Assembly: GCF_000276665.1 (NCBI RefSeq)
Contig: NW_004955481.1
Location: 4,366,795-4,430,794, forward strand
Source of the DNA: Chinchilla lanigera
Taxonomy: Eukaryota; Chordata; Mammalia; Rodentia; Chinchillidae
Length of the DNA stretch: 64,000 nucleotides
Direction: 5' to 3'
Shown: positions 44,616-53,617 of the stretch, in pieces
Layout: every line of letters starts with the position of its first letter
Numbering within the stretch: the first letter of the stretch is position 1
Notes under the pieces: model-generated
Databases searched by the model: none
The model's input: only the letters and a program-made list of their open reading frames with translations
Told to the model about the DNA's origin: nothing
Made by a program: the position numbers and the translations under genes

Positions 44616-45248
44616 TCAACTGAGGATCTTCCGGGGTAGTTCAACAGAGGCACGGATGAACACTGCATCATCCCGCACATAGTTTCGCTTTCGGATGTCC
44701 TGGTGGGAGATGAACTTGGGGTATCCAAAGCCCAGAGAACTCTCATCCAGGGAACCTCGCCAAGTGCCCGGCTTTTGGAAATTCTTCCAGTTTGGGTCAG
44801 GGTGGAAGGTCTCAGTGACATGCTGTGGCTTAGCCAGGCCAGGGTCACTCTGATCCAGCAGGGAGAAGGTGACGCGGCGGGCAAAGGGCCACTCAAGGAG
44901 ATTGTCAAAGGCGCCTGGCAGCACACGAATGTAGAGTGAGAGATGCGTGCCCTCACCACTGCCATTGCCATTGAGGAATGCAGACACCTGTAGCTTATAG
45001 CCATACTTATGCGTATAGAAGGCTGGGCTGAAGCACTCAAGGTTAGGCTTGGCCTTCGCCTCCTGTAGCCGCCGTCCATAGCTGCCTATTTTCCAGATGA
45101 GCACTCCGTCACTGCCGACAGATAGCTCCTCCAGCTCTCGCCTCAGTTCTTGCAGCTCCTGCCGCTGCCGGCTCACCAGGGCACACATCATAGCCAGATG
45201 TGGCTTCACGCTGTCCTCCACATGCCGGGCCATTGCGAGCTTAGGGCA
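44616..45248 (-). CDS. TRAF4: TRAF4 exon 7 (coiled coil and MATH domain)
   Basis: Acceptor TTGTCAACAG. 633 nt encode CPKLAMARHVEDSVKPH through the whole TRAF/MATH domain (SDGVLIWKIGSYGRR, KPNLECFSPAFYTHKYGYKL, RVTFSLLDQSDPGLAKPQ) to ELPRKILS and a TGA stop. Confidence 0.97.
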   Translation of the reverse strand, partial: CPKLAMARHVEDSVKPHLAMMCALVSRQRQELQELRRELEELSVGSDGVLIWKIGSYGRRLQEAKAKPNLECFSPAFYTHKYGYKLQVSAFLNGNGSGEGTHLSLYIRVLPGAFDNLLEWPFARRVTFSLLDQSDPGLAKPQHVTETFHPDPNWKNFQKPGTWRGSLDESSLGFGYPKFISHQDIRKRNYVRDDAVFIRASVELPRKILS

Positions 45249-48200
45249 CTGTTGACAAAGCCGCAGGCCACAGGGGAAGGGAGGAGTTACCAGACAGGTA
45301 AGGTCCAGGGGACAGGACAGGTTTGGGGATGGGATTGCATGTGCCCAGGTCTGCAGTGAAAGCCAGAGGGTGCTAGGAAGGAGCTGGAGCTGGAGCTGGC
45401 CAGGAGAGGCAAGGTCCCTGCATTCACAGCAGGGACCACTAAGAGCTGGGCCATACCAGGAAGCCTAGCCTCCATCTAGGGCAATGACGGGAAATCTTTC
45501 ACAGCTTTCAGTGGTGACAAACTGCTTACTGTGGCATGTGTGCCACAGGTTTGCCACCACTGATTAGAACTTCCAGGGCTAATGGGGCTCACAGAAAAGA
45601 AAAGGGGCATCTCACCCTGTGCTTGCAGCCGGAGTCTTTGAACGGGCACAGCACCAAGGCAGTGCTACAGCTGTCCTTCAGATGGCCAGGTAGATCCTCC
45701 CGAGCCACAGTACCCACACCGCACTGGTTGGGGCAGGGCACAGGCAGCCTGGGGCACTGGTACTGGTGGCTCTGGGACCACAGAGGCAGAGGCAGCAGTC
45801 AATAGCCCAATTCTGTGTCACCTGTCCCACAGCCCACAGCTCAGAAAAGGCCTCACCTGGATGGTGTCAAAGACAAACTCCTTGGTACAGTAGGTGCAAG
45901 GCTGGGTACGCTTGGGGCACTCAGAAGTCGCATGCTGGGCCAGCAGTCGCCGCATCATGCGGGCACCACACTTGTTCTCACAGTACACACTCTCCTGAGG
46001 GCACATGCCTTCGTGGCTCTGCGGAAATGCCAGGGGGTCTGAGTTAAGGGATGCCCAGGCTATCAGGTGCTCCATCCTCCTCCACCATCAGCCGGGCCCC
46101 ACCTACCTCGTAGGCTTCCCCACTGAAGTCACAGCCACAGAACTCGCACTTGAGGCGCCGCTTGGGGCAGTCGTGCTGCAAGTGTGCAGGCAGATCGCGG
46201 CGGCTCAGCTTGGTGGGGCAGCGATTGGGGCAGGGGACTACGTTGAAGCTGCAGGTATTCAGGTGGCCCTGGTGAGAAGGGCTGCAGTCAGTGCCTGCCA
46301 AGGATGGGCAGCCCCAGCCCCTCCACGTCAACCATGTCACACCCTCACCTGTAGATGTCGCAGTGGCCCGCTCCAGCGGCAGCCCTCCTCACTATGGATG
46401 CAGCGGATAGGCAGACCCAATACCTGAACCTCCAGCTCCGGATCTGGGTAGATCTGGGGGCAGGGAAGGCAGAACTGGCCAGAGTCAGAGCCTGGTGCAG
46501 CTCCCATCTCCACGTGGGCTGGCTCTACCTTAGAGCCAGTGAAGGCTTCTCTTAGGCAAAGGCCTCTCGTAGGCTATTTGTTGCTCTGTGCCCAAGGATT
46601 AAGGACACGGCAGGTGGTGTCTGCTTTGACTGTGGATATGAGACCCCAACATGCCTGCACATGACAATGCTCCCTTTGGAGAGGGAGCCAAATCAGCCGC
46701 TTAGTCCCAGGGTGCCCCTCCAGCTTCCTTCCCTCTGGTGGAGGGGTCCTGGCACTCAGCCACAGGTCCAACTTGCCACCGGAAGGGGAGGGAACACTTC
46801 TTGTGGGCAGAGCAGCTCTGTGCACCTCCATAGGCTGGGCACTGTGCCTGCCCTCTAGGGCAAACACAGCCCTCCGTTTGCAAACTGGCCCGGTGGGAGA
46901 GAACAGGCTACCTTTGTGGGGGGCACGCAAAGCCCAGGCTCTGGGTTGACATTGGCCCTGAGCCGGCTAACTGCCAGCAGCTCCAGGTCCCACCAAGGGC
47001 AACAGCCTGCCTGGGAGCCTGCCTGGCAGTGCGGACTCACCTTGGCATAGTCCAGAGGAAGTTGGTCCTCAGGGCATTTAAAAACTCCTTCACTGAAAAG
47101 GGGAGAAGGCATGGTCAAGACTCATCCTTATAGGAAGGGAGAACCGGGGCCCCACCCCCTCAACCAGGGCAGCCTGCCTCCCTCCCTCACCAGACCGGTT
47201 CCCAGCAGAGACAAAGGAGCAAGCAGAGGCATGAGGGGACCCACTCCTCCAGGGTCCCAGAAGACCCCAGCCCCATCCAGGAAGAGAGTTCATGGCCCAG
47301 TGGGAGCAGAGACAGCTGCCTCCAACAGCACTTGGCCAACAGGTGGCAGCTGGCACCCCATCCCCCAGGATAGCAGCTGGACTGGGCAAGAAACAAGCTG
47401 CCCAGTTACCCCTCCCTCGGGGTGTTTTTCACTGGCTGGACTGAAAGCTGATGGGGAGGGTGAGCGGGGATGGGCTGAGATGAAGTGCCAGGGCTGCCCA
47501 GCCCCAGGAAGGGGCCAGGCCAAGAACCAGGGCAAAGGTCAGTTCGGGGCTGCCGTATGCCATTCCTCCCCTCTGGAGGGTGTGTCTTCAAGAGGAAAGC
47601 GGAGGAAAGGCAAGATTTCTGGCACTGTATTTACATCTCACTAGGCCCTCACCACCTGCATCTGAGAAGGGTTGGAATGTCCCCATTTACAGGTGAAAGG
47701 GTGAGCAGAGGCTGACAGGTGAAGCAGCACCTGGATTTGTCTAACTCCACAGCTCACCTGGCTCCCCCACCCCACACAGCACACAGCAAAGAGGTTGGGG
47801 CAATCCACAATGCACAGCCAAGCACAGCCGAGATCTGGTTCCTGTTCCCTAGGCTCCTGAAGCTCAGTGACCCTGTACCCCTGCCTGCTGCCTTCTCTAC
47901 CAAGCCCACCTGGCTGTTAGCACCCAGGGAGGCTGGTGGCCTTCTTCCTCCTGCCACCATGCCCCTGCTGACCCCAGCCAGAACCAGTCATGCTTGGGGG
48001 CAGGGCCCAGGCAGTGCAAGGGCTCACCCAGCAGGACTGAAGGCCCCCAGGCATGGCATTCCTGGCAGGTCTGAGTCAGGTGGGTGGGAGGCAGGCAGGC
48101 AGGCAGGCATCAAGGCGGAAGCACGGGTTGTACAGCACCCCTGTTTTGAAGGCATTTTCCATGTCCTGGGCAGGCCACGCTCCTCCAGGTGCCCAAAATG

Positions 48201-50216
48201 ATTTCTAGCACTCACCTCCTCCCTAACCCTACCACCACTGGCCACGCCACCAATGCCAAGATCAATACATGCCCAGGCACTGAAGGGGTGTGCCTGTGCC
48301 CAACCTGAGTAATAGCCCTGGCAGGAGTGGGCAAAGAAGGGTGGACCAAGGGGGCGGGGGTCCACTTGACTGCTTCAGGAATGTGCTGACTGAGTGGTTT
48401 CGGAGACAGGGAGGGGTCTAAGACAAGTCCCTGGGCTTCAGGCAGCTTACCCTGCAGCCTGGGGCCCAGCCAGGACAAAGGGTTGCCAGGGCTATGGCCC
48501 TCCTAGCTTGTAGACAGGAGTGATGGTGAGGGGCGGAACCGACCCAAACCACTCTTCCTGCCAGAGGTGTCTGCAGGAGAGATCCAGAGCTGGGGAGGGG
48601 GAGAGGCGGGGGCAGAAGCTGCTCCAGACTGTGCTACGGAGGCCCAGGCCCAGGGGAGAAGACAGGATGGGGGGAGGGGGCTGTGGGAGAGGAAGAGGGG
48701 ATTTCCGGGGGGGAGGGGCAGAAACAGCAGAGGGGGGCTGAGGAGGGAAGAGACCTGACAGCCCCCTCCTTCCCTAGGAGGTAAGGGTGGGTCAGCTGGA
48801 GGGGGCTGGCTCAGCTGCTCTCATCTGGAAAGCAGGGCTGGGAAGGGCAGCCGAGGAGACAATGGGCCCGTGTGTCTGTAGGGGAGTTAAGTGTGTACAC
48901 TGCAGGGAGGAGGGTGGAGAGAGGGAACGGGAGGAGGGGGCCGCGCAGCAGCTTGAGCAGGAGCATGTGCGAGGGCAGGAGTGGGGCGGCTGCGGGGACG
49001 GAAAACAAAGAGCCTGAAGAGCCCGAAGAGATTTCCTCCGGCAAGGGGCTGCGGAGGGCCGGAGGGAGGGCGCACTGAGGCAGGAGCCCCGGCGGCGCGC
49101 TCCCTGCCGGGGCCTCTCAGCACGGCAAAGCGCCTCCGGACAGCGGCTGTCCCGGCCCGGCCAGTGCTCTCGCGGGCACGACCTCCCCAGGCGCGGGGAC
49201 TCCTTCCCTCCCCTCCCTACAGCCCGGCCTGAGCAGCTGCCAGAGCCGGCGGGAGATTCAAGACGGCACGGGACTCCCAGAAACTTGATAGATGTCCCAG
49301 AGGCAGGGCTGACCTGAGTCCAAGAAACGGCCCAAGACCCCTGCCGACCCCACCTGGGACCAGCAGCAACCAAGGTGCGACGCCCTCCTTAACAGCGTCT
49401 TTACCACCCGCCCCTCCCCGGACTCCAGACCCCGGGAAAAGGGAGAGACACCCTAGGGACTCCCGCTGAAGGAGAGCGTTCAGGCGGCACAGTCCCCACT
49501 CCACTGTGTGACCACAAGCAGCCCCGCTCGAATCCCAGTTAAGCCTTCAATTGTGTGACCCTGGGCAAGTCGCAGCCTTTCTTTCAACCTCTTGTTTCAT
49601 CATCTGTGAAATGGGAGAACAATAGCGGCCGTTCTCTGAGCACACGAAGAATCGCAAGAGATTAGGGGGACGCAAACTCCCGGAGCTTAACGTGCTGCGC
49701 GGGACAGGAGCTTTCGTCCTTCCCTTCCCTATCGGGGCACAGGTCAAGGGTGAGGCCGCCCCGGCTCTCAGGTGAGGGGGAAGGGCCGGCCCCGGGTCGG
49801 AAAGGGCGTCTTTCTCACCTCCGCCCCGCGGGGAGAACGGAGTTCTGCCGGCTGGGCGCTGGCAGATGGGACCCGGGACCCCACTGTAAGGGACAGTGGG
49901 GTCCTCCCCTGGGGCCTGACGTCACCGGGGTCCCGTGACGTCACGGTGGGCGCCCTTGAGGTCACGGGGCCGCGGCGAAGACAAAGGCCGGCCGAGCCTT
50001 GCGCCCGAGCCCCTCCCCATGCAGCGCACTCCCTCGGCGGCACTGGCCGTCCCCCGCCGTCCCCGTGCCGCACCTGAGAAACTCTTGCAGGCAGGTGTCA
50101 CAGAAGCGGTGGCCGCAGGTCGAAACCTGCACGGGCTCGCGCATAGGCTTCCCGCACAGTGGGCACAGAAGCCGCCGCTTGGGCTTCTCCAGGAACTTAT
50201 AGTCGAAGCCGGGCAT
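44616..50216 (-). CDS. TRAF4: TRAF4, TNF receptor-associated factor 4 (7 coding exons)
   Basis: Exons read on the minus strand: 50216-50074, 47092-47041, 46453-46349, 46268-46107, 46018-45857, 45771-45616, 45248-44616. They total 1413 nt, giving 470 residues, the length I remember for human TRAF4. A RING finger uses Cys18, Cys21, Cys34, His36, Cys39, Cys42, Cys54 and Asp57. TRAF-type zinc fingers rich in Cys/His fill about residues 100-265, a short coiled coil follows (QRQELQELRRELEEL), and the C-terminal TRAF/MATH domain runs to the end (KILS). TRAF4 is an adaptor known from cell junctions, polarity and developmental signalling, and its RING suggests ubiquitin-ligase function. All introns are GT-AG with matching phases, and few residues differ from human. 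It sits immediately downstream of NEK8 on the same strand and converges on FAM222B. Confidence 0.98.
45480..45562 (+). mobile_element. hAT-type mini-transposon, copy 2, in TRAF4 intron 6
   Basis: About 83 bp aligning along its length with copy 1 (shared ctttcagtg, gacaaac, gtggca, ggtttgccaccactg). The flanks atctagg and gattagaa again resemble TCTAGA. The left terminus is more decayed. Confidence 0.72.
45616..45771 (-). CDS. TRAF4: TRAF4 exon 6 (zinc finger)
   Basis: 156 nt encoding SHQYQCPRLPVPCPNQCG to GCKHR. Acceptor GGTCCCAG, donor AGG|GTGAGA. Exon bounds rest on the conserved protein because no long open frame covers it. Confidence 0.94.
45857..46018 (-). CDS. TRAF4: TRAF4 exon 5 (zinc finger)
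   Basis: 162 nt encoding SHEGMCPQES to FVFDTIQ. Acceptor CCGCAG, donor CAG|GTGAGG. Confidence 0.96.
46107..46268 (-). CDS. TRAF4: TRAF4 exon 4 (zinc finger)
   Basis: 162 nt encoding 54 residues, GHLNTCSFN to GEAYE, with regularly spaced Cys and His. Exons 4 and 5 are equal in length and phase, reflecting zinc-finger exon duplication. Donor GAG|GTAGGT. Confidence 0.96.
46349..46453 (-). CDS. TRAF4: TRAF4 exon 3
   Basis: 105 nt, phase 0 at both ends, encoding IYPDPELEVQVLGLPIRC to RHLQ, the start of the first TRAF-type zinc finger. Confidence 0.96.
47041..47092 (-). CDS. TRAF4: TRAF4 exon 2
   Basis: A 52-nt exon after CCCTTTTCAG encoding the end of the RING (EGVFKCPEDQLPLDYAK). Donor AAG|GTGAGT. 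Confidence 0.96.
48590..48790 (+). repeat. G-run cluster in TRAF4 intron 1
   Basis: Many runs of 4 to 7 G (ggatggggggagggggctg, ccgggggggaggggcag) on the strand opposite the transcript, able in principle to form G-quadruplexes. Confidence 0.6.
49520..49640 (+). mobile_element. MIR element in TRAF4 intron 1
   Basis: ttgtgtgaccctgggcaagt, ctcttgtttcatcatctgt and gaaatgggagaacaat are classic MIR core words. Confidence 0.75.
49917..49964. promoter_or_regulatory. Three CRE-like sites in 48 bp
   Basis: Two perfect palindromes TGACGTCA at 49917-49924 and 49936-49943 and a variant TGAGGTCA at 49957-49964, spaced 19 and 21 bp. They lie about 110-160 bp inside TRAF4 intron 1. Such sites bind CREB/ATF proteins. 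Confidence 0.7.
50074..50216 (-). CDS. TRAF4: TRAF4 exon 1 (RING finger)
   Basis: ATG at 50216-50214. It encodes MPGFDYKFLEKPKRRLLC through LQEFL plus two bases of Ser48, with donor AG|GTGCGG. It holds six of the RING ligands. An assembly gap starts 52 nt upstream of the ATG. Confidence 0.97.
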
Positions 50217-50267
50217 GGCGGGCGGGCACGGGCGAGCGGGGCCGGGCACGCGGCGGCCCCACAGCCC

Positions 50268-50402
50268 NNNNNNNNNNNNNNNNNNNNNNNNNNNNNNNNN
50301 NNNNNNNNNNNNNNNNNNNNNNNNNNNNNNNNNNNNNNNNNNNNNNNNNNNNNNNNNNNNNNNNNNNNNNNNNNNNNNNNNNNNNNNNNNNNNNNNNNNN
50401 NN
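50268..50402. other. Assembly gap (135 N)
   Basis: A run of N inside the TRAF4 CpG island, just 5' of exon 1. Open frames drawn through it are not real. Confidence 1.
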
Positions 50403-50992
50403 GGGCTCGGCCCGCGAGTCAGCCCGCCGGAAGAGGGGGCGGAGCCGCGCCCGCGCGGTCCTAGTGCCCGTCTGGCCGGGCGACCCGCCCACCCAGCAAG
50501 CCCTCCGCTTCAGGCTCCTGGGCTGCAAAAGTGAGTCGCAATCGCCCACTTCCGGAAGTGGAGGCTTTTCTTGGCTACTAGAGATAGGGCAGCGAGAGCC
50601 TGGCCGCGCTTCTCTCCACAGCTTGAAGCCCGAGCGCTGAGAAGGGGCACAGCGCTCCGGGGGAGTGCGTACAGGGCCGCCCAGCAGTTGCTTCTCCGCA
50701 GGCCAAAGCTCGGTCTCAGGGGCCACATGCCGCCCTGGGACAAGGGGCCTCAGCTTCCAGGTGCTAGGCAGCGGAAGCCTGGCAACCAGATCCAAGGGCC
50801 AGGCTGGGACTTGGGAGGCCGGGCTGGGCACTGGGCCAGAGGAACCTCGGCCCCAGCCTCGGGCTGCGCCCACATTCCTCCCTCTGCCGTGGCCCTGCAA
50901 CCGCAATCCAGCCCAGCCCAGTCCTCTGCTGCCACCCCCACCCTTATCCCCACCCGTGAAGAAAGCATACTCCAGGCAGGCGGTTGCTATTT

Positions 50993-50998
50993 TTTATT
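50993..50998 (-). terminator. NEK8 poly(A) signal AATAAA
   Basis: Plus-strand TTTATT in a T run. It lies less than 0.8 kb upstream of the TRAF4 start codon. Confidence 0.75.
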
Positions 50999-51320
50999 AG
51001 CGCTACTTTCAGTCCTTTGAGAAACTGGTCTGGTCTCACTAGCTACCTTTACTCCAAACCTGGGTCTGGGCAAAGACTTGGGGTGATGGGCAACCTAGCC
51101 AAGGATCCTCTCTGCAGCCACTTGCGGACTCTAGCACTCTGGCAGGGGAAGGAAGGCTCACGGAGGTTGTGTTAATCCTGCCTCAGGATAAAGGGGTGAC
51201 GGGGTCCCTTGGACCTCCCTGCCCCAGGCCATGCAAAGGCTAGGCAGGACTGATGGCCAGTCCAGGCAGGCCTTGACTTGCTCTGCTGTGAAGCATGGCG
51301 CCTATCTCCCACTGGTGCAA

Positions 51321-51422
51321 ACTTTTTTTTGAAACAATGTCTCACTAAGCTGCTCAGGCTAGACTTTAACTGGTGATCCTCCTGCCTCAGCAACTGAGAA
51401 CAGTAATAGCTAAGATCACAGG
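51321..51422 (-). mobile_element. B1-like relic in NEK8 3' UTR
   Basis: tttttttgaaacaatgtctc to gctaagatcacaggcc. Confidence 0.65.
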
Positions 51423-51784
51423 CCATCAACCCCTGCAGGGAAACGTATTTTCTAACTGGGCAGGGGGCAGGACAGGAACTGAGGAAAGCCACAGATGCCT
51501 CTCAGCAAGGCTCTAGAGACCAGCTGCCAAAGGTAGTCCTAGTGTGAAATGCCAGCTCCAGCCAGGCTGGACCTGGGGACACCGTGAGGGAAGAGTGAGT
51601 AGGGAGGGTAAAGAGGGGCAGGGAGGGAGACCAGAGTGGTTGAGATTTCTCCACCCAGGGCCAGAGCAGAGTAAAGCTTCCCCAGCCCTTCCCCACCATT
51701 CCACAGTGCAGAAGCACTTCTCCAGAACACTTAGGCAGAGAAGCATTGCTGTATCAGGGTGGTTCAGAGGTGCATCCTGGTGCC

Positions 51785-51813
51785 TCAGGGAGGGACTGGC
51801 TCATCTGTGATGT
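51785..51813 (-). CDS. NEK8: NEK8 exon 15, last coding part
   Basis: Only 29 coding nt after CTTTTCCAG encode ITDEPVPP and TGA. This matches the VTDEPVPP tail of human NEK8, with His690 in place of Ser. Confidence 0.92.
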
Positions 51814-53586
51814 CTGGAAAAGCATCAAAGAGAACCCCTGCAGTCTCCCAGAGGGCATCACCCACTCCACTCCCACTGGACCCTAGTAAGCCAGCAATGG
51901 ACCCAGCCACTAAGAGAAGAATGCATGTGAGTCGTGGAGAGCAGCGAGGCAGCTCTTAAACGTGGCCCAGGAAATCTGCCTCTGCCCACCCAAGCAGGAA
52001 GCTCAAGAGCGTTACCTTGCAGCTTCTGCTGTCATTTATCTGAGTGAAGATGCTTTTGGTGATCTGAGCTGTCACTGCTAGGGATGGGGTGGGGGCCAAG
52101 GGACAACTGGACTAACCCCCGTGTGGGTGAGGTGGGGAAAGGGAACTCACGGCGCACTGCCAGGAGAGTGTTTCCATGGCAACAAGACACAGAAGTCACT
52201 GCATAAGGGTGAGTCTCATCCAGCTGCACTGGCCGAGGGAGTCCAGCATCCTCATCCCTCCTTCCCAGTCGACCTCGGGCCCCTTTGCCCCAAGAGTACA
52301 CTTCACCCTCTGCCAGAGAGAATCCCAAGGAGGTAAGTGGAGGGGAGGCACAGCTAAACAAGCAGCTGCACAACCAGACAGCCATACTGCTCCAGCAGAA
52401 GGGTGCTGAGTCCAGTGGCCCTAGCATAAACTCCCCACAACCCATACCTTAGCCCGTCCATCCTCACCTGCCCCAATAGCTACAGTGAAGGCATCTCCAC
52501 AGGCCACCATGGCCATCTTGATCCCCTCAAGGCCTAGGACCTGACAGGGTGCTCGGCTGCCCCGGCGGGCATTGGTGCCCAACTGCCCATGCTGATTGCT
52601 GCCAAAAGTGTAGCAGTCACCCGAGGCTGTAGGGACAGAAAAAGGAGAGGAAGCAAAGTTACCTCAACAGAGGTTCCCAAGAAAGCCAGTGGGTTCCCCT
52701 TAGTCCTGTGTGCCTCGGTCCTACTCACCAGTCACAGCAGCCGAGTGAGCAGTACCCAGGTCCACACTCAGCAAGGACTCCTGGTCCAGGGGTGCGGAGC
52801 GTAGTGGTGTGAAGCCCAGGGCCTCCTCTACTTGCTGCTGGGGGGCAGGCTCCTCCCCGAGGGAGAGGTGGTCCAGGCCCAGCTTGTTGAACCTCAGGGT
52901 AGAGCCAGAAGCCAAATCCAAATGTCAGTTTGTATAGACTGCCCTGCCTCCCCATAATTGGGCAGGGGCTGGTATGTCCGCCCCACCTGGACTCAGACCC
53001 CACCTTTAATTGACCCAAGCAGCCCCCTCAGCCCCCTAAGGTTCTGGTCCTTGGTGGGAGGGAGGGAATGAGGAATGGAACACTTGGAGCCAGGAAAGGC
53101 GAGCGGGCAGACTGATCACCCCAGTGCGTCTGCTCACCTGTTGCTCCCACAGGCCAGGGCTCGGCCAGGCACAGTGAGGATCATGGAAGAATCAATGCCA
53201 CATACAACCCGCTGGGCCTCCTGTCCTGGGGGCATGGGCACCTGTTGGGGGCAGCTATGAGACTCTCTGGTGCCTAGTCCCAGCCTGCCTATAAGAAGAA
53301 ACTGGGATAAGATTAGTCTGAGTTTAGGGTTGAGGATGCTAGAATGAGAAGAGCTATCGAGGGAACAGCATGACCCACGGCTACCCTCAGCCTGAAATGC
53401 CTTTCCCGGTCCTCTCCGCTGGTCACAATCCTCCTTTAAATCCCTGTTCAGCTGGGTGTGGTGGCACATGCCGGTAATCCCCATACTTGGGAGGCTGAGG
53501 CAGGAGGACTGCTGTGAGTTGGAGGCCAGCCTGGGCTACATAGTGAATTCAAGACCAAGCTGCACTACAAATTGAGACCCTGTCTC

Positions 53587-53617
<31 letters not shown>

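Larger units (their letters stand above)
49740..50720 (-). promoter_or_regulatory. TRAF4 promoter and CpG island (contains a gap)
   Basis: The segment is very GC- and CpG-rich around TRAF4 exon 1. The start site should lie within or next to the unsequenced 135 bases at 50268-50402. Extent estimated by eye. Confidence 0.75.
50975..51784 (-). other. NEK8: NEK8 3' UTR
   Basis: About 0.8 kb of non-coding sequence after the stop, containing an old antisense B1 relic (51321-51422) and ending near the AATAAA at 50993-50998. Confidence 0.75.

Noticed and set aside
47111..48201. 177- and 160-codon plus-strand frames
   Set aside because: They lie opposite TRAF4 intron 1 in GC-rich DNA, with no recognised domain.
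48792..49373. 193-codon minus-strand frame in TRAF4 intron 1
   Set aside because: Low-complexity Ser/Pro/Arg translation of a CpG-rich intron. No homology recognised and no splice support.
49962..50906. 314-codon frame crossing the N run
   Set aside because: Open only because N is undefined. Just the TRAF4 exon 1 part is real.
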